From Rhodobacteraceae bacterium LNNU 3342 (GTDB taxonomy: Bacteria > Pseudomonadota > Alphaproteobacteria > Rhodobacterales > Rhodobacteraceae): a stretch of DNA of 64,000 bases. This document shows, one piece after another, positions 26,443 through 34,615 of this stretch. The notes under the pieces were generated by a model. The model was not told the DNA's origin, did not search any database, and saw only the letters and a list, made by a program, of their open reading frames with translations. The translations under genes were made by a program, and so were the position numbers. The stretch covers positions 1-64,000 of the forward strand of contig VUAW01000012.1 of NCBI GenBank assembly GCA_008711135.1, given 5' to 3'. Numbering within the stretch: position 1 is the first letter of the stretch; every line of letters starts with the position of its first letter.

Positions 26443-26690
26443 GCGTCGCGCCCGTCCGCCCGTCCTTCGAACATGGCCTGAATTTCATCAGCGAACATCG
26501 TGTCGAAATCTTCGGGGACTTCGACTTGATCCTTCAGGAAACCGGTGCGGCGGGGCTCCTCTGCCTCGATCATCACAACCTTGACCAAGGGCTTGCCCGC
26601 GCGCGCGATGACAAAGGGCTCGCCCTTCGCCGCCCCCTCCACCAGCCTTGACAGATGGGTTTTTGCCTCGTGCATGTTGACGGTTTTCAT
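26439..26690 (-). CDS. Phd/YefM-type antitoxin
   Basis: The 83-residue product begins MKTVNMHEAKTHLSRLVEGA and continues GEPFVIARAGKPLVKVV, the Phd/YefM DNA-binding and dimerisation fold. The C-terminal 30 residues are acidic and probably thread onto the PIN toxin encoded next. Antitoxins of this class repress their own promoter. The 49-base gap to the Fsr-like gene on the right is too short to hold more than the promoter. Confidence 0.86.
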   Translation of the reverse strand: MKTVNMHEAKTHLSRLVEGAAKGEPFVIARAGKPLVKVVMIEAEEPRRTGFLKDQVEVPEDFDTMFADEIQAMFEGRADGRDA

Positions 26691-26739
26691 GATGGCCCCC
26701 GGCTTAGTCCATCAAACTTAGTTCACCATGATTATCCGT

Positions 26740-27933
26740 TCAAGGCCGTCCTTCGCGGGTGCGGGGCAGAAACACGGTCAGCAGCCCCAGAAGCGGCAGG
26801 AAGGCACAGATCTGGTAGACGAACGCGATCCCGCGGGCATCGGCCACCACGCCCAGCACCGCGGCGGCGATCCCGCCCATCCCGAAGGCAAACCCGAAGA
26901 AGATCCCCGCGATGAGGCCGACACGACCCGGCACCAATTCCTGTGCAAAGACGACAATCGCTGGAAAGGCCGAGGACAGGATGACGCCGATGAGCATCGA
27001 AAGCACCCCCGTCCAGAACAGGTCGACATGCGGCAGCAGCAACGTGAATGGCAGAACGCCGAGGATGGAGAACCAGATCACCGTCAGCGGCCCGAAGCGG
27101 TCGCCGATCGGCCCGCCAAAGATCACGCCCACTGCGGCTGCGCCCAGGAAGAGGAACAGCATCAGCTGCGACTGCTGTGTCGTCAGCCCAAAGCGTTCGA
27201 TCAGGAAGAAGGTATAATAGCTGCTGATGCTCGCGGTGTAGATGTTCTTGCTGAAGACCAGCAGCGCCAGCACCGTGATGGCACCGATGACGCGCCGTCG
27301 CGACAGCGTCGGCCCGCCCGCCGCCCGGCGTGCACCCCGCGCCGTTTGGCTATAGCGTGCATACCATTGTCCCACGTTCCACAGGATCAGCACCCCCAGC
27401 AACGCGAGCACTGAAAACCACGCGATGCTTGGTCGCCCTAGCGGAACGACGATGAACGCCGCCAGCAGCGGCCCTGCCGCCGTTCCGAAATTTCCGCCCA
27501 CCTGGAACAGGGACTGCGCAGTGCCGTAACGCCCGCCCGAAGCTAACCGGGCGACCCGCGAGGCTTCGGGATGAAATACGGCTGAACCAAGGCCGATCAG
27601 CATCGCCCCTGCCAGCAGGAACATATAGCTTTCAGCACTGGCCAACATCAGCAAGCCAAACAATGACGCCCCCATCCCTATCGGGAGCGAATAAGGCATC
27701 GGGCGTCGGTCCGTGACCATGCCCACCACCGGCTGCAAAAGCGATGCCGTGCCCTGAAAGGCAAAGGTCATCATCCCGATCTGCCAGAAGCTGAGCGCAA
27801 ATTCCTGTTGAAGAACGGGATAAAGGGCGGCGAGCAGCGACTGCATCACGTCGTTCAGGAAATGGCACAGGCTGATGGCAAGGATCACCATCCAGGTTGT
27901 CGTGTCAGGTGCGCTTCGTTCGGCTAGGGTCAT
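26740..27933 (-). CDS. fsr: Fosmidomycin-resistance-type MFS efflux protein
   Basis: This 397-residue major facilitator has about 12 membrane segments. Its opening SLCHFLNDVMQSLLAALYPVL matches the Fsr subgroup, as do VGMVTDRRPMPY (motif A between helices 2 and 3) and IGLGSAVFHPEASRVAR near residue 118. Fsr proteins export fosmidomycin and some other compounds; many relatives have unknown natural substrates. It is monocistronic on the minus strand. The symbol indicates subfamily resemblance. Confidence 0.8.
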   Translation of the reverse strand: MTLAERSAPDTTTWMVILAISLCHFLNDVMQSLLAALYPVLQQEFALSFWQIGMMTFAFQGTASLLQPVVGMVTDRRPMPYSLPIGMGASLFGLLMLASAESYMFLLAGAMLIGLGSAVFHPEASRVARLASGGRYGTAQSLFQVGGNFGTAAGPLLAAFIVVPLGRPSIAWFSVLALLGVLILWNVGQWYARYSQTARGARRAAGGPTLSRRRVIGAITVLALLVFSKNIYTASISSYYTFFLIERFGLTTQQSQLMLFLFLGAAAVGVIFGGPIGDRFGPLTVIWFSILGVLPFTLLLPHVDLFWTGVLSMLIGVILSSAFPAIVVFAQELVPGRVGLIAGIFFGFAFGMGGIAAAVLGVVADARGIAFVYQICAFLPLLGLLTVFLPRTREGRP

Positions 27934-28167
27934 GCGATGTTCCTGTCCCGACGTGGTGCCGGAGACGGGGCTGCCGGCTGCGAAACCGTTTTGGCCGCTG
28001 ACGCAGCATCAAGCAATAGGGATTTGCCCACATATCGCTGATGTTTCGGCCGCGCTTGCGTTCTGAAGATATACTACTAAAATACTCGGATTAGGGATGG
28101 AAGTTGCAGGCCGCGCGCTGTAAACGTGGCCCGTTGGCATCAACGCTACAAACTAAACGGATTTTTC

Positions 28168-28605
28168 ATGAAGACGGATCTACTTTCATGGCAGTTCTGG
28201 GCCTTGGCCTCGGCAGGATTTGCGGCACTGACGGCCATTCTGGCCAAGGTGGGGGTTGAAAATGTCGGCAGCGATCTTGCCACCTGGATCCGCACCATCG
28301 TGGTCCTGCTGGTTGTCAGCGCGATTTTGTTCGCGAGCGGCCAGTTCCAGCCCCTGCATACGATTTCTGGCAAAAGCTATGTCTTCCTCGCGCTGTCCGG
28401 CATGGCGACGGGCGCGTCATGGATCTGCTATTTCCGGGCGCTGAAGCTAGGCGAAGCCGCGCGGGTCGCGCCGCTCGACAAGTTGAGCGTCGTCATGGTC
28501 GCGGTCTTTGGTGTGCTGTTCCTAGGGGAAAACCTGAGCCTGCCAAACTGGCTTGGCATCGCGCTCATCGCGGGCGGGGCAGTACTCGTTTCCTACCGGG
28601 GCTGA
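28168..28605 (+). CDS. Small EamA-family membrane transporter
   Basis: The 145-residue product is a single EamA/DMT repeat with about five hydrophobic segments. It starts SWQFWALASAGFAALTAILAKVG and ends LGIALIAGGAVLVSYRG. Short EamA proteins of this type act as homodimers or heterodimers. The conserved AALKLGEAARVAPLDKLS-like stretch (RALKLGEAARVAPLDKLS) near residue 95 is typical of the family. ATG at 28168 is preferred; an in-frame ATG at 28126 adds a charged leader without similarity. The substrate is unknown. Confidence 0.78.
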   Translation: MKTDLLSWQFWALASAGFAALTAILAKVGVENVGSDLATWIRTIVVLLVVSAILFASGQFQPLHTISGKSYVFLALSGMATGASWICYFRALKLGEAARVAPLDKLSVVMVAVFGVLFLGENLSLPNWLGIALIAGGAVLVSYRG

Positions 28606-28653
28606 GGCCCGGCAAGAAGATGCCGAAGCCGATGTAATGCTTTTCAGCATAAA

Positions 28654-28667
28654 TGATAACGGTTACA
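28654..28667. promoter_or_regulatory. LacI-type operator before the exported TIM-barrel gene
   Basis: TGATAACGGTTACA (reverse complement TGTAACCGTTATCA) has the central CG and TGTAA-type half-site seen at 35698-35711 and 41101-41114. It lies 32 bases before the start of the gene at 28699, a position suited to repression by the LacI-family protein encoded at 35795. Confidence 0.5.
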
Positions 28668-28698
28668 TTCTCGGCATCTTCAAAGATGGGAGGAAGTC

Positions 28699-29556
28699 AT
28701 GAAGACCTCTAATACCTGGAGCACCGCCCTTTCGACCACGGTTCTTGTCACGCTGATGGCGCTGCCGGCAGCCGCGCGCAGCCCGTCGGAACTGCCGATC
28801 GCGGTGCAGATGTACACGCTGCGCGACCATGGCCCTCTGGAGGAGCGTTTCGCCGCCGTGCAGGCTGCAGGTGTAACGGCCGTCGAAACGGTTGGTACGC
28901 ATGACGTCACTGCCGATGAACTGAACGCCCTGCTCTCGGAATACGGGCTTGAGGTGGTTTCGAGCCATACGCAACTTGCTGCGCTGCGCGATGACCTGAA
29001 CGCGGTTGTTGAGTTCAACAAGGCCGTGGGCAACGACACGATCGTCGTCCCCTACCTGACCGAAGAAATGCGCCCGACGGATGCTGATGGCTGGCGGGAA
29101 CTGGGCGAAGAGCTTGGCGGCTTCGCCGCCGACCTGGGCCAGGAGGGCATGCGCCTCGCCTATCACAACCACGACTTCGAGATGCAGGAGTTCGACGGCC
29201 GAACCGCGCTCGAGATCATGCTAGAGGCTGCGGGGCCAGAGGTTCTGGCGCAGATCGACCTCGCGTGGGTCGCCCGTGGCGGGCATGACCCGGCGGAATA
29301 CCTTGGCCTGTTCGACGGTCGCCTGTTTGCGGTGCACGCGAAGGACAACGCCCCTGAGGGCCAGGGCGAGCAAGAGCGCGGCTTCGCGGCCGTCGGAACC
29401 GGGGTACTTGACTGGGATACGATCCTTCCCGCAGCCCATGAAGCCGGAGCCGAGTGGTATATCATCGAGCATGACCTGCCGATCGATGCGGCCGAAGTCG
29501 TCCTCACCGGTGCGACCTTCCTGACCGAGAACCTGCCGGAAGAGGTCACTCGATAA
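28699..29556 (+). CDS. Exported xylose-isomerase-like TIM-barrel protein
   Basis: This 285-residue protein has a Sec signal peptide (residues 1-26, ending ALPAAARS) followed by a sugar phosphate isomerase/epimerase TIM barrel. Probable metal ligands lie in YHNHDFEMQEFDG near residue 155, DLAWVARGGHDP near 190 and VHAKDNAPEGQ near 213. Exported members of this family are found with glycoside 3-oxidation genes, where relatives act as 3-keto-glycoside lyases or isomerases. That role is inferred here from the GMC oxidoreductase and DUF1080 genes nearby. The cytochrome c gene follows immediately. AGGAAG precedes the start. Confidence 0.8.
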   Translation: MKTSNTWSTALSTTVLVTLMALPAAARSPSELPIAVQMYTLRDHGPLEERFAAVQAAGVTAVETVGTHDVTADELNALLSEYGLEVVSSHTQLAALRDDLNAVVEFNKAVGNDTIVVPYLTEEMRPTDADGWRELGEELGGFAADLGQEGMRLAYHNHDFEMQEFDGRTALEIMLEAAGPEVLAQIDLAWVARGGHDPAEYLGLFDGRLFAVHAKDNAPEGQGEQERGFAAVGTGVLDWDTILPAAHEAGAEWYIIEHDLPIDAAEVVLTGATFLTENLPEEVTR

Positions 29557-29886
29557 ATGACCAGCCGCACCAACACGATGGTTGCGTCCGCAGGGCTGGC
29601 TCTTTCGCTGGCCCTGCTTTCCAGAGCTGCACAGGCGGATGAGACGCAGGCCGCAGCGGCACTCTATCAACAGAATTGCGCTGCCTGCCACGGTCCGCAG
29701 GGCGAAGGGATCGCGATCTTCCCAGCGCTCGCAGATGTCGGGTCGCGGCTAGCGGCCGAGGATGTCGCGGAGATCCTTGAACATGGGCGCAACCAGATGC
29801 CGTCCTTCGATCACCTCGCTGATGAAGAGCGTGCCGCGTTGGTTGAATACCTGATCAGCGGCATGGGCGTCGAAAAGCAGGACTGA
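29557..29886 (+). CDS. Periplasmic c-type cytochrome
   Basis: This 109-residue protein has a signal peptide (about residues 1-27, ending RAAQA) and one haem site, CAACH near residue 44. The axial Met is probably in RNQMPSFDHL near 81. It begins directly after the stop of the preceding TIM-barrel gene. Small class I cytochromes of this kind accept electrons from membrane or periplasmic GMC dehydrogenases, so it may be the acceptor for the flavoenzyme at 38190-39875. That pairing is inferred. Confidence 0.88.
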   Translation: MTSRTNTMVASAGLALSLALLSRAAQADETQAAAALYQQNCAACHGPQGEGIAIFPALADVGSRLAAEDVAEILEHGRNQMPSFDHLADEERAALVEYLISGMGVEKQD

Positions 29887-29892
29887 AACAAA

Positions 29893-29914
29893 AAGGGCGT
29901 CCATCGGCGCCCTT
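29893..29914 (+). terminator. Terminator after the cytochrome c gene
   Basis: AAGGGCG and CGCCCTT form a seven-base-pair stem with an eight-base loop, followed by TCTCTT. It starts seven bases after the cytochrome stop and should end the plus-strand transcript. It is flanked by A residues and may work in both directions. Confidence 0.6.
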
Positions 29915-29943
29915 CTCTTGGCCAAAGCTGCTCCGCAAACAAA

Positions 29944-29970
29944 GAGGCCGCGCGATCAACGCGCGGCCTC
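29944..29970 (-). terminator. Terminator of the CUT2 sugar transporter operon
   Basis: GAGGCCGCGCG and CGCGCGGCCTC make a perfect 11-base-pair stem with a five-base ATCAA loop. On the minus strand it is followed by TTTGTTTG, as expected of an intrinsic terminator. It lies 20 bases beyond the stop of the binding-protein gene at 29990. Confidence 0.75.
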
Positions 29971-29989
29971 CTGTCTTGGTTAGGATGCC

Positions 29990-30925
29990 TTAGTACGGGC
30001 TGTTCTCGAAGTAGAAGTTCTCGGCGTTCTCGGGGGTGATCAGTTCCGAGGCGATGATGAACTCTCCGGTGATCGGGGCGCTGGTCATGAAATGCAGCGC
30101 CGTAAGTTCGATCGCGGTTGAGATCATCGAGGGCGGGTAGGTTACGTTCACCGGGATCTGGGGATCGCCCTGCTGAATGCGCTGGACCATCTCTTTCATG
30201 CCGGCGCCGCCCACGACCCACATTTCGTCCTGACGACCGGATTGTTCGATGGCGGCAAGTGCACCCATGGCCTGATCGTCATCGGCGGCCCAGACGGCGT
30301 CGATTTCGCCAAAGCGGGACAGGTAGTCCTGCATCACGGTGAAGGCGTCGTCGCGGTTGAAGTTGCCATGCTCCATCGCAAGGACCTCGATCCCGGAACC
30401 TTCGATCGCCTCCTGAAAGCCCGCGACGCGTTCGTTGTCGATGGTGGAGGCGATGCCGCGGATCACAACGATCTTGTCGCCTTCCGAAAGCGTCTGGGCG
30501 AAGTATTCCCCTGCCGTGCGGCCAAAGCTCGTGTTGTCGCCGGCGACGTAGAGATCCTCGATCCCGTCCTGCGCGAGGCCGCGGTCGACGACCGTGGTCC
30601 AGACGCCGCTTTCCTTGATCCGGCGCACCGGGTCAGTGAGCGGCTCAGACTCGAACGGCAGCACAACCAGCGCGTCGATGTTCCGGGTCGCGACCATGTC
30701 TTCAAGGTCGCTGACCTGCGTGCTGGGATCAGGAGTGGTGGTCAGCACGAATTGCAGGTCCGGATAACGCTCGCCCAGTTCCCGAATGGTTTGTTCCGCG
30801 TGGAAGTTCAGCGCGCCGGCCCAGCCGTGGGTGGCCGCGGGGATCGAGACCCCGATGGTCTGTGCAGCAACCGGAGCGGCAAGCACGCCCACCAGCGCAG
30901 TCGTCGCAATCAACATTTTCGTCAT
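29990..30925 (-). CDS. CUT2-type ABC sugar-binding protein
   Basis: The 311-residue product has a signal peptide (residues 1-22, MTKMLIATTALVGVLAAPVA with an AQ end) and the periplasmic ribose-binding-like fold. VVLPFESEPLTDPVRRIKESG and VWAADDDQAMGALAAIEQSG are typical of CUT2 sugar-binding proteins. The start at 30925 is chosen because it yields the signal peptide and has GGGAGGGAAATCC upstream; the longer open frame overlaps the permease. It is the last gene of the minus-strand unit. The substrate may be a monosaccharide or keto-sugar from the surrounding pathway. Confidence 0.9.
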   Translation of the reverse strand: MTKMLIATTALVGVLAAPVAAQTIGVSIPAATHGWAGALNFHAEQTIRELGERYPDLQFVLTTTPDPSTQVSDLEDMVATRNIDALVVLPFESEPLTDPVRRIKESGVWTTVVDRGLAQDGIEDLYVAGDNTSFGRTAGEYFAQTLSEGDKIVVIRGIASTIDNERVAGFQEAIEGSGIEVLAMEHGNFNRDDAFTVMQDYLSRFGEIDAVWAADDDQAMGALAAIEQSGRQDEMWVVGGAGMKEMVQRIQQGDPQIPVNVTYPPSMISTAIELTALHFMTSAPITGEFIIASELITPENAENFYFENSPY

Positions 30926-30957
30926 GGATTTCCCTCCCGTTTGACGATGAAAGAGTT

Positions 30958-31959
30958 TCAGCGGCTGTTGCTGCGCTTGCGCTGCAGGACGACCGCAAGA
31001 ATGATGATGACGCCTTGGATGGCCCCGTTCAGATAGGGGCTGACCATGTCGGTCAGATTCAGGATGTTGCCAATAAGGCTCAGGATCAGGACGCCAACGA
31101 CCGTGCCCCAGATCCGTCCGAACCCACCCTTGAGCATGGTGCCCCCGATGATCACGGCAGCGATCGCCTCCAGTTCCCACAGGACACCGGTTGACGCCGA
31201 GGCCGAGCCGAGCCGGGGCACGTACATGATCACGGCGATGCCCACCAACAGGCCAAGCCCGATGAAGGTCAGCGTCCGAACCCGCGCCACGTTGACCGAA
31301 GAATACCGTGCCACCGTTTCGTTCGATCCGATGGCGGCGCAGTGGCGGCCGAAAGCCGTGTGCCGCATCACGATCTCGCCTAGGATCGCGATGACCGCGA
31401 AGACGATGATCGGCCAGCTGATGCCCATGATGCCGCCGTAATAGACGGGCCGGTAAATCTCGCGCATCGCGAAGTCGAGCGACAGGGTCCCGCCATCGGC
31501 CAGCCAGGTCACCAGACTGCGGTAAATGCCCATCGTGCCGAGGGTCACGATGAAGGCCTCGATCCCGATCTTGGCCACAAGCAGGCCGTTGATCGCCCCC
31601 GCAATCAGGCCCGCGACGATCGCGACAAGCATCCCCACCAGGATGATGCCGACCCCTGCCCCCATCACCGGGATCAGCGCGTTCATCACCAAGATCATCA
31701 GCCCGGCGATAAAGGCCGCCATGGACCCTACCGAAAGGTCAAGGCCACCCGCGGTAATCACAAAGGTCATGCCAACCGCGACGATGCCGATGAAGGCCGA
31801 CCGCGCCAGCACGTTGGTGATGTTGGCATAGCTCAGGAAGTTGGGGTTCAGGAACATGCCAAGGGCCACCAGCGCCAGAAGCGCGAGAATCGGGCCCAGA
31901 ACCCGAAGGTCGATGGACCAGCCCGCACTCTTGGGGCTGTCAGTGGTTGCAGTGCTCAT
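30958..31959 (-). CDS. CUT2-type ABC sugar permease
   Basis: This 333-residue inner-membrane protein is of the RbsC/XylH family. NVLARSAFIGIVAVGMTFVITAGG-type residues lie near 50, followed by GLDLSVGSMAAF, and the C-terminal GGTMLKGGFGRIWGTVVGVLIL matches the family. About eight to ten membrane segments are visible. Its ATG overlaps the ATPase stop by four bases. The C-terminal tail is basic (QRKRSNSR). Confidence 0.92.
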   Translation of the reverse strand: MSTATTDSPKSAGWSIDLRVLGPILALLALVALGMFLNPNFLSYANITNVLARSAFIGIVAVGMTFVITAGGLDLSVGSMAAFIAGLMILVMNALIPVMGAGVGIILVGMLVAIVAGLIAGAINGLLVAKIGIEAFIVTLGTMGIYRSLVTWLADGGTLSLDFAMREIYRPVYYGGIMGISWPIIVFAVIAILGEIVMRHTAFGRHCAAIGSNETVARYSSVNVARVRTLTFIGLGLLVGIAVIMYVPRLGSASASTGVLWELEAIAAVIIGGTMLKGGFGRIWGTVVGVLILSLIGNILNLTDMVSPYLNGAIQGVIIILAVVLQRKRSNSR

Positions 31960-33461
31960 GCGGCGGTCTCCTTGCTCCCCTCGCCGAGTCCCATCGCAAG
32001 ACGGACGATGGCGCGTTCATTTACGTCCTCACCGCTGACTTCCCCCGACACGCGGCCCGCATGCATGACAAGCACGCGGTCGGCCAGGCCAATCAGTTCC
32101 GGCATTTCCGACGATATCACGATGATGCTGCGACCCTCGCTCGCAAGGCGATGGATCAGGTCATAGATCTGCTGCTTGGTCCCGATGTCGATCCCGCGCG
32201 TCGGCTCGTCGATGATGACGATCTGCGGGTCCGGCAGCATCGTCTTGGCCAGAAGCAGTTTCTGCTGGTTGCCGCCGGACATGTTGCCTACGGCAATGCC
32301 ACGCCCCCCGGCGCGGATCTGGAAATCCTGGATGGCGCGAGTCAGCGCCTCCTCTTCCTTGCGGCGGCTGATCAAAGGGCGCCCGAACGCCGAAAGCATC
32401 GGCAGAGTCAGGTTTTCCCGCATGCCTTTTTCAAGCAGCAGACCGGCGCCCTTCCGATCCTCGGTCAGGTAGACCAGCCCGCGACGCGTGGCCTCCGCAA
32501 CCGACGCTGCGGGCAGCTCCTTTCCGAAGAGAGTGACGCGGCCGGTGCGAGGCCGCAGACCGGCGATCGCCTCGACCAGTTCGGTGCGCCCGGCGCCGAT
32601 CAGGCCGCCGATGCCAAGGATCTCTCCTCGGCGGAGGGTGAGAGAGGCGTGCGACACATGACCCGGCACATGAATGTCCGCGGCTTCCAGCACGACCTCT
32701 CCGCCGCCGCGACGCTTGGGCGGGAACAGGTCCGACAGCTCACGGCCAACCATGGCCGTGGCCATGGTGTCTTCGGTGAATTCATCGATCGGCCCGCTGG
32801 CGACAACGGAACCGTCGCGTAGCACGGTCACGCGGTCCGCGATCCGCTTAACCTCTCCCAGCTTGTGAGAGGTGTAGAGGATCGCGCATCCCTCTACCCG
32901 CAGACGGTTGATCTGCTCGAACAGGACCTCGGTCTCGCTTTCCGTTAGTACGGCGGTCGGTTCGTCCATGATCAGGACACGAACTTTTCGCGAAAGCGCC
33001 TTGGCAATTTCCACCATCTGCTTGTCAGGGACAGAAATCGTCGAGACGCGCGCTGTCGGGCTGACCCGGCAATCAAGCCGCGCCAGAAGCTCCGCAGTGC
33101 GCTTTTGCATGGTCTTGTGGTCAAGCAGCAGCCCGCGCCGGATTTCCCGGCCCAGGAACACGTTCTGCTCGACACTCAGATGTTCTGCGAGGTTGAACTC
33201 CTGGTGGATCATCACGATGCCAGCGGCTTCGGCTGCATCACTGTTCGCGAACCTTGCCAGTTGCCCATCCAGTTCCACCGTTCCGGTGGTGGCATCCAGA
33301 TAACCGCTCAGGATCTTCATCGTGGTCGATTTGCCTGCCCCGTTCTCTCCAATCAGGGCGTGCACCTCTCCCGGGCGCAGGTCGAAGTTGACCCCGTGAA
33401 GGATCTCGATGGGCCCAAAGCTCTTGGTGACATTCCGGAGGGCAAGGACCGGTGCCGTCAT
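31956..33461 (-). CDS. CUT2-type ABC sugar ATPase, two nucleotide-binding domains
   Basis: This 501-residue ATPase has duplicated nucleotide-binding domains as in RbsA and XylG. The first has GENGAGKSTTMKILSG near residue 36 and MDEPTAVLTESE near 165. The second has GLIGAGRTELVEAIAG near 284, the signature MSGGNQQKLLLAKTML near 396 and IIDEPTRGIDIGT near 417. The second Walker A is degenerate (Arg for Lys), which is normal for this family. ATG at 33461 gives an ATGA overlap with the preceding gene; an in-frame ATG at 33479 is less likely. Confidence 0.93.
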   Translation of the reverse strand: MTAPVLALRNVTKSFGPIEILHGVNFDLRPGEVHALIGENGAGKSTTMKILSGYLDATTGTVELDGQLARFANSDAAEAAGIVMIHQEFNLAEHLSVEQNVFLGREIRRGLLLDHKTMQKRTAELLARLDCRVSPTARVSTISVPDKQMVEIAKALSRKVRVLIMDEPTAVLTESETEVLFEQINRLRVEGCAILYTSHKLGEVKRIADRVTVLRDGSVVASGPIDEFTEDTMATAMVGRELSDLFPPKRRGGGEVVLEAADIHVPGHVSHASLTLRRGEILGIGGLIGAGRTELVEAIAGLRPRTGRVTLFGKELPAASVAEATRRGLVYLTEDRKGAGLLLEKGMRENLTLPMLSAFGRPLISRRKEEEALTRAIQDFQIRAGGRGIAVGNMSGGNQQKLLLAKTMLPDPQIVIIDEPTRGIDIGTKQQIYDLIHRLASEGRSIIVISSEMPELIGLADRVLVMHAGRVSGEVSGEDVNERAIVRLAMGLGEGSKETAA

Positions 33462-34612
33462 GTCCGCAGCTCCGTCCACGCGGCGTTCCGCTTGGCGGAA
33501 CGGACGCAGGCATCCACGAAGGCCACGCCATCAAGCCCCTCGGCAATTCCCGGAAGCAGCAGCCCCTCTGGCACAGGCTGGCCTGCCTGCCGCGCGCGGA
33601 TCGCGGTAGCCGCGGCGGTGTAGATGTTGGCGAAACCTTCCAGATATCCTTCCGGATGGCCCGATGGCGTACGCGAAACCGCGGCGGCCGCAGCACCTGT
33701 GCCGGGACCTCCCCGGGTCAGTCGGCGTGTCGGCTCGCCGTGTGGGGTGAACCACAGGTAGTTCGGGTCCTCCTGATGCCACGACAGGCCGCCCCTGTCG
33801 CCAAAGACCCGCAGGCGCAGCCCGTTTTCATGCCCCGGCGCCACTTGGCTGCACCAAAGCACGCCCTTGGCCCCGCCTTGATAGCGCAGAAGGATATTCG
33901 CATTGTCATCAAGTTGCCGCCCCGGCACGAAAGAGGCCAGATCGGCGGCAAGGCTGTCCAGCTTCAAGCCGGTCACGAAGCCTGCCAGATGGAAGGCGTG
34001 CGTGCCGATGTCGCCGATGGAACCGCCTGCACCCGCGCGGGCTGGGTCGGCGCGCCATTCCGCCTGCTTCGACCCTTGGGCTTCGACCGCATCGGTCATC
34101 CAGTCTTGCGGATATTCAACCTGCACGACCCTAATGGTGCCGATGTCGCCCGCCGCGATCATCTCGCGCGCCTGCCGGATCATCGGGTAGCCGGAGTAAT
34201 TGTGGGTCAGTACGAAGAGCGCGTCGCTTTGTTCGGCAACCTGCGCAAGCTTGCGCGCCTCGGCCATCGTCGCCGTCAGCGGCTTGTCGCAGATCACGTG
34301 GATGCCGCGACGAAGGTACTCGCGCGCAACGGGATAGTGAAGGTGGTTGGGGGTGCAGATGGCGACGGCCTCGATACCATCCTTCAGCCGCGCCTCTCGC
34401 TGCGCCATCTTGGCGAAATCGTCATAGCTCCGGTCTTCGGCAATGCCGAGCGTGGCGGCGCTGGCCCGCGCCTTGTCGGGCGTCGAGGACAGCGCGCCGG
34501 CGACGAGCCGGAATTCACCGTCAAGCCGCGCCGCAAAGCGATGGACTGCCCCGATGAAGGCGCCCGAGCCGCCGCCGACCATCCCGAGCCTGATAGGTTC
34601 ATGCCGCTCCAT
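33458..34612 (-). CDS. Gfo/Idh/MocA family oxidoreductase
   Basis: This 384-residue NAD(P)-dependent enzyme begins IRLGMVGGGSGAFIGAVHR and carries the EKP-equivalent DKPLTATMAEARKL near residue 108. It thus belongs to the sugar oxidoreductases that include glucose-fructose oxidoreductase and inositol dehydrogenases. GSIGDIGTHAFHLAGFVTG near 195 supplies the catalytic Asp/His. In glycoside 3-oxidation pathways such enzymes can reduce 3-keto-sugars to hexoses in the cytoplasm, which fits the transporter context but is not shown. It follows the isomerase gene by three bases. Confidence 0.88.
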   Translation of the reverse strand: MERHEPIRLGMVGGGSGAFIGAVHRFAARLDGEFRLVAGALSSTPDKARASAATLGIAEDRSYDDFAKMAQREARLKDGIEAVAICTPNHLHYPVAREYLRRGIHVICDKPLTATMAEARKLAQVAEQSDALFVLTHNYSGYPMIRQAREMIAAGDIGTIRVVQVEYPQDWMTDAVEAQGSKQAEWRADPARAGAGGSIGDIGTHAFHLAGFVTGLKLDSLAADLASFVPGRQLDDNANILLRYQGGAKGVLWCSQVAPGHENGLRLRVFGDRGGLSWHQEDPNYLWFTPHGEPTRRLTRGGPGTGAAAAAVSRTPSGHPEGYLEGFANIYTAAATAIRARQAGQPVPEGLLLPGIAEGLDGVAFVDACVRSAKRNAAWTELRT

Positions 34613-34615
34613 GTC

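Noticed and set aside
28119-28129. TGTAAACGTGG upstream of the EamA gene as another LacI site
   Set aside because: It is only a half-site in front of a gene unrelated to the sugar island; a chance match is likely.
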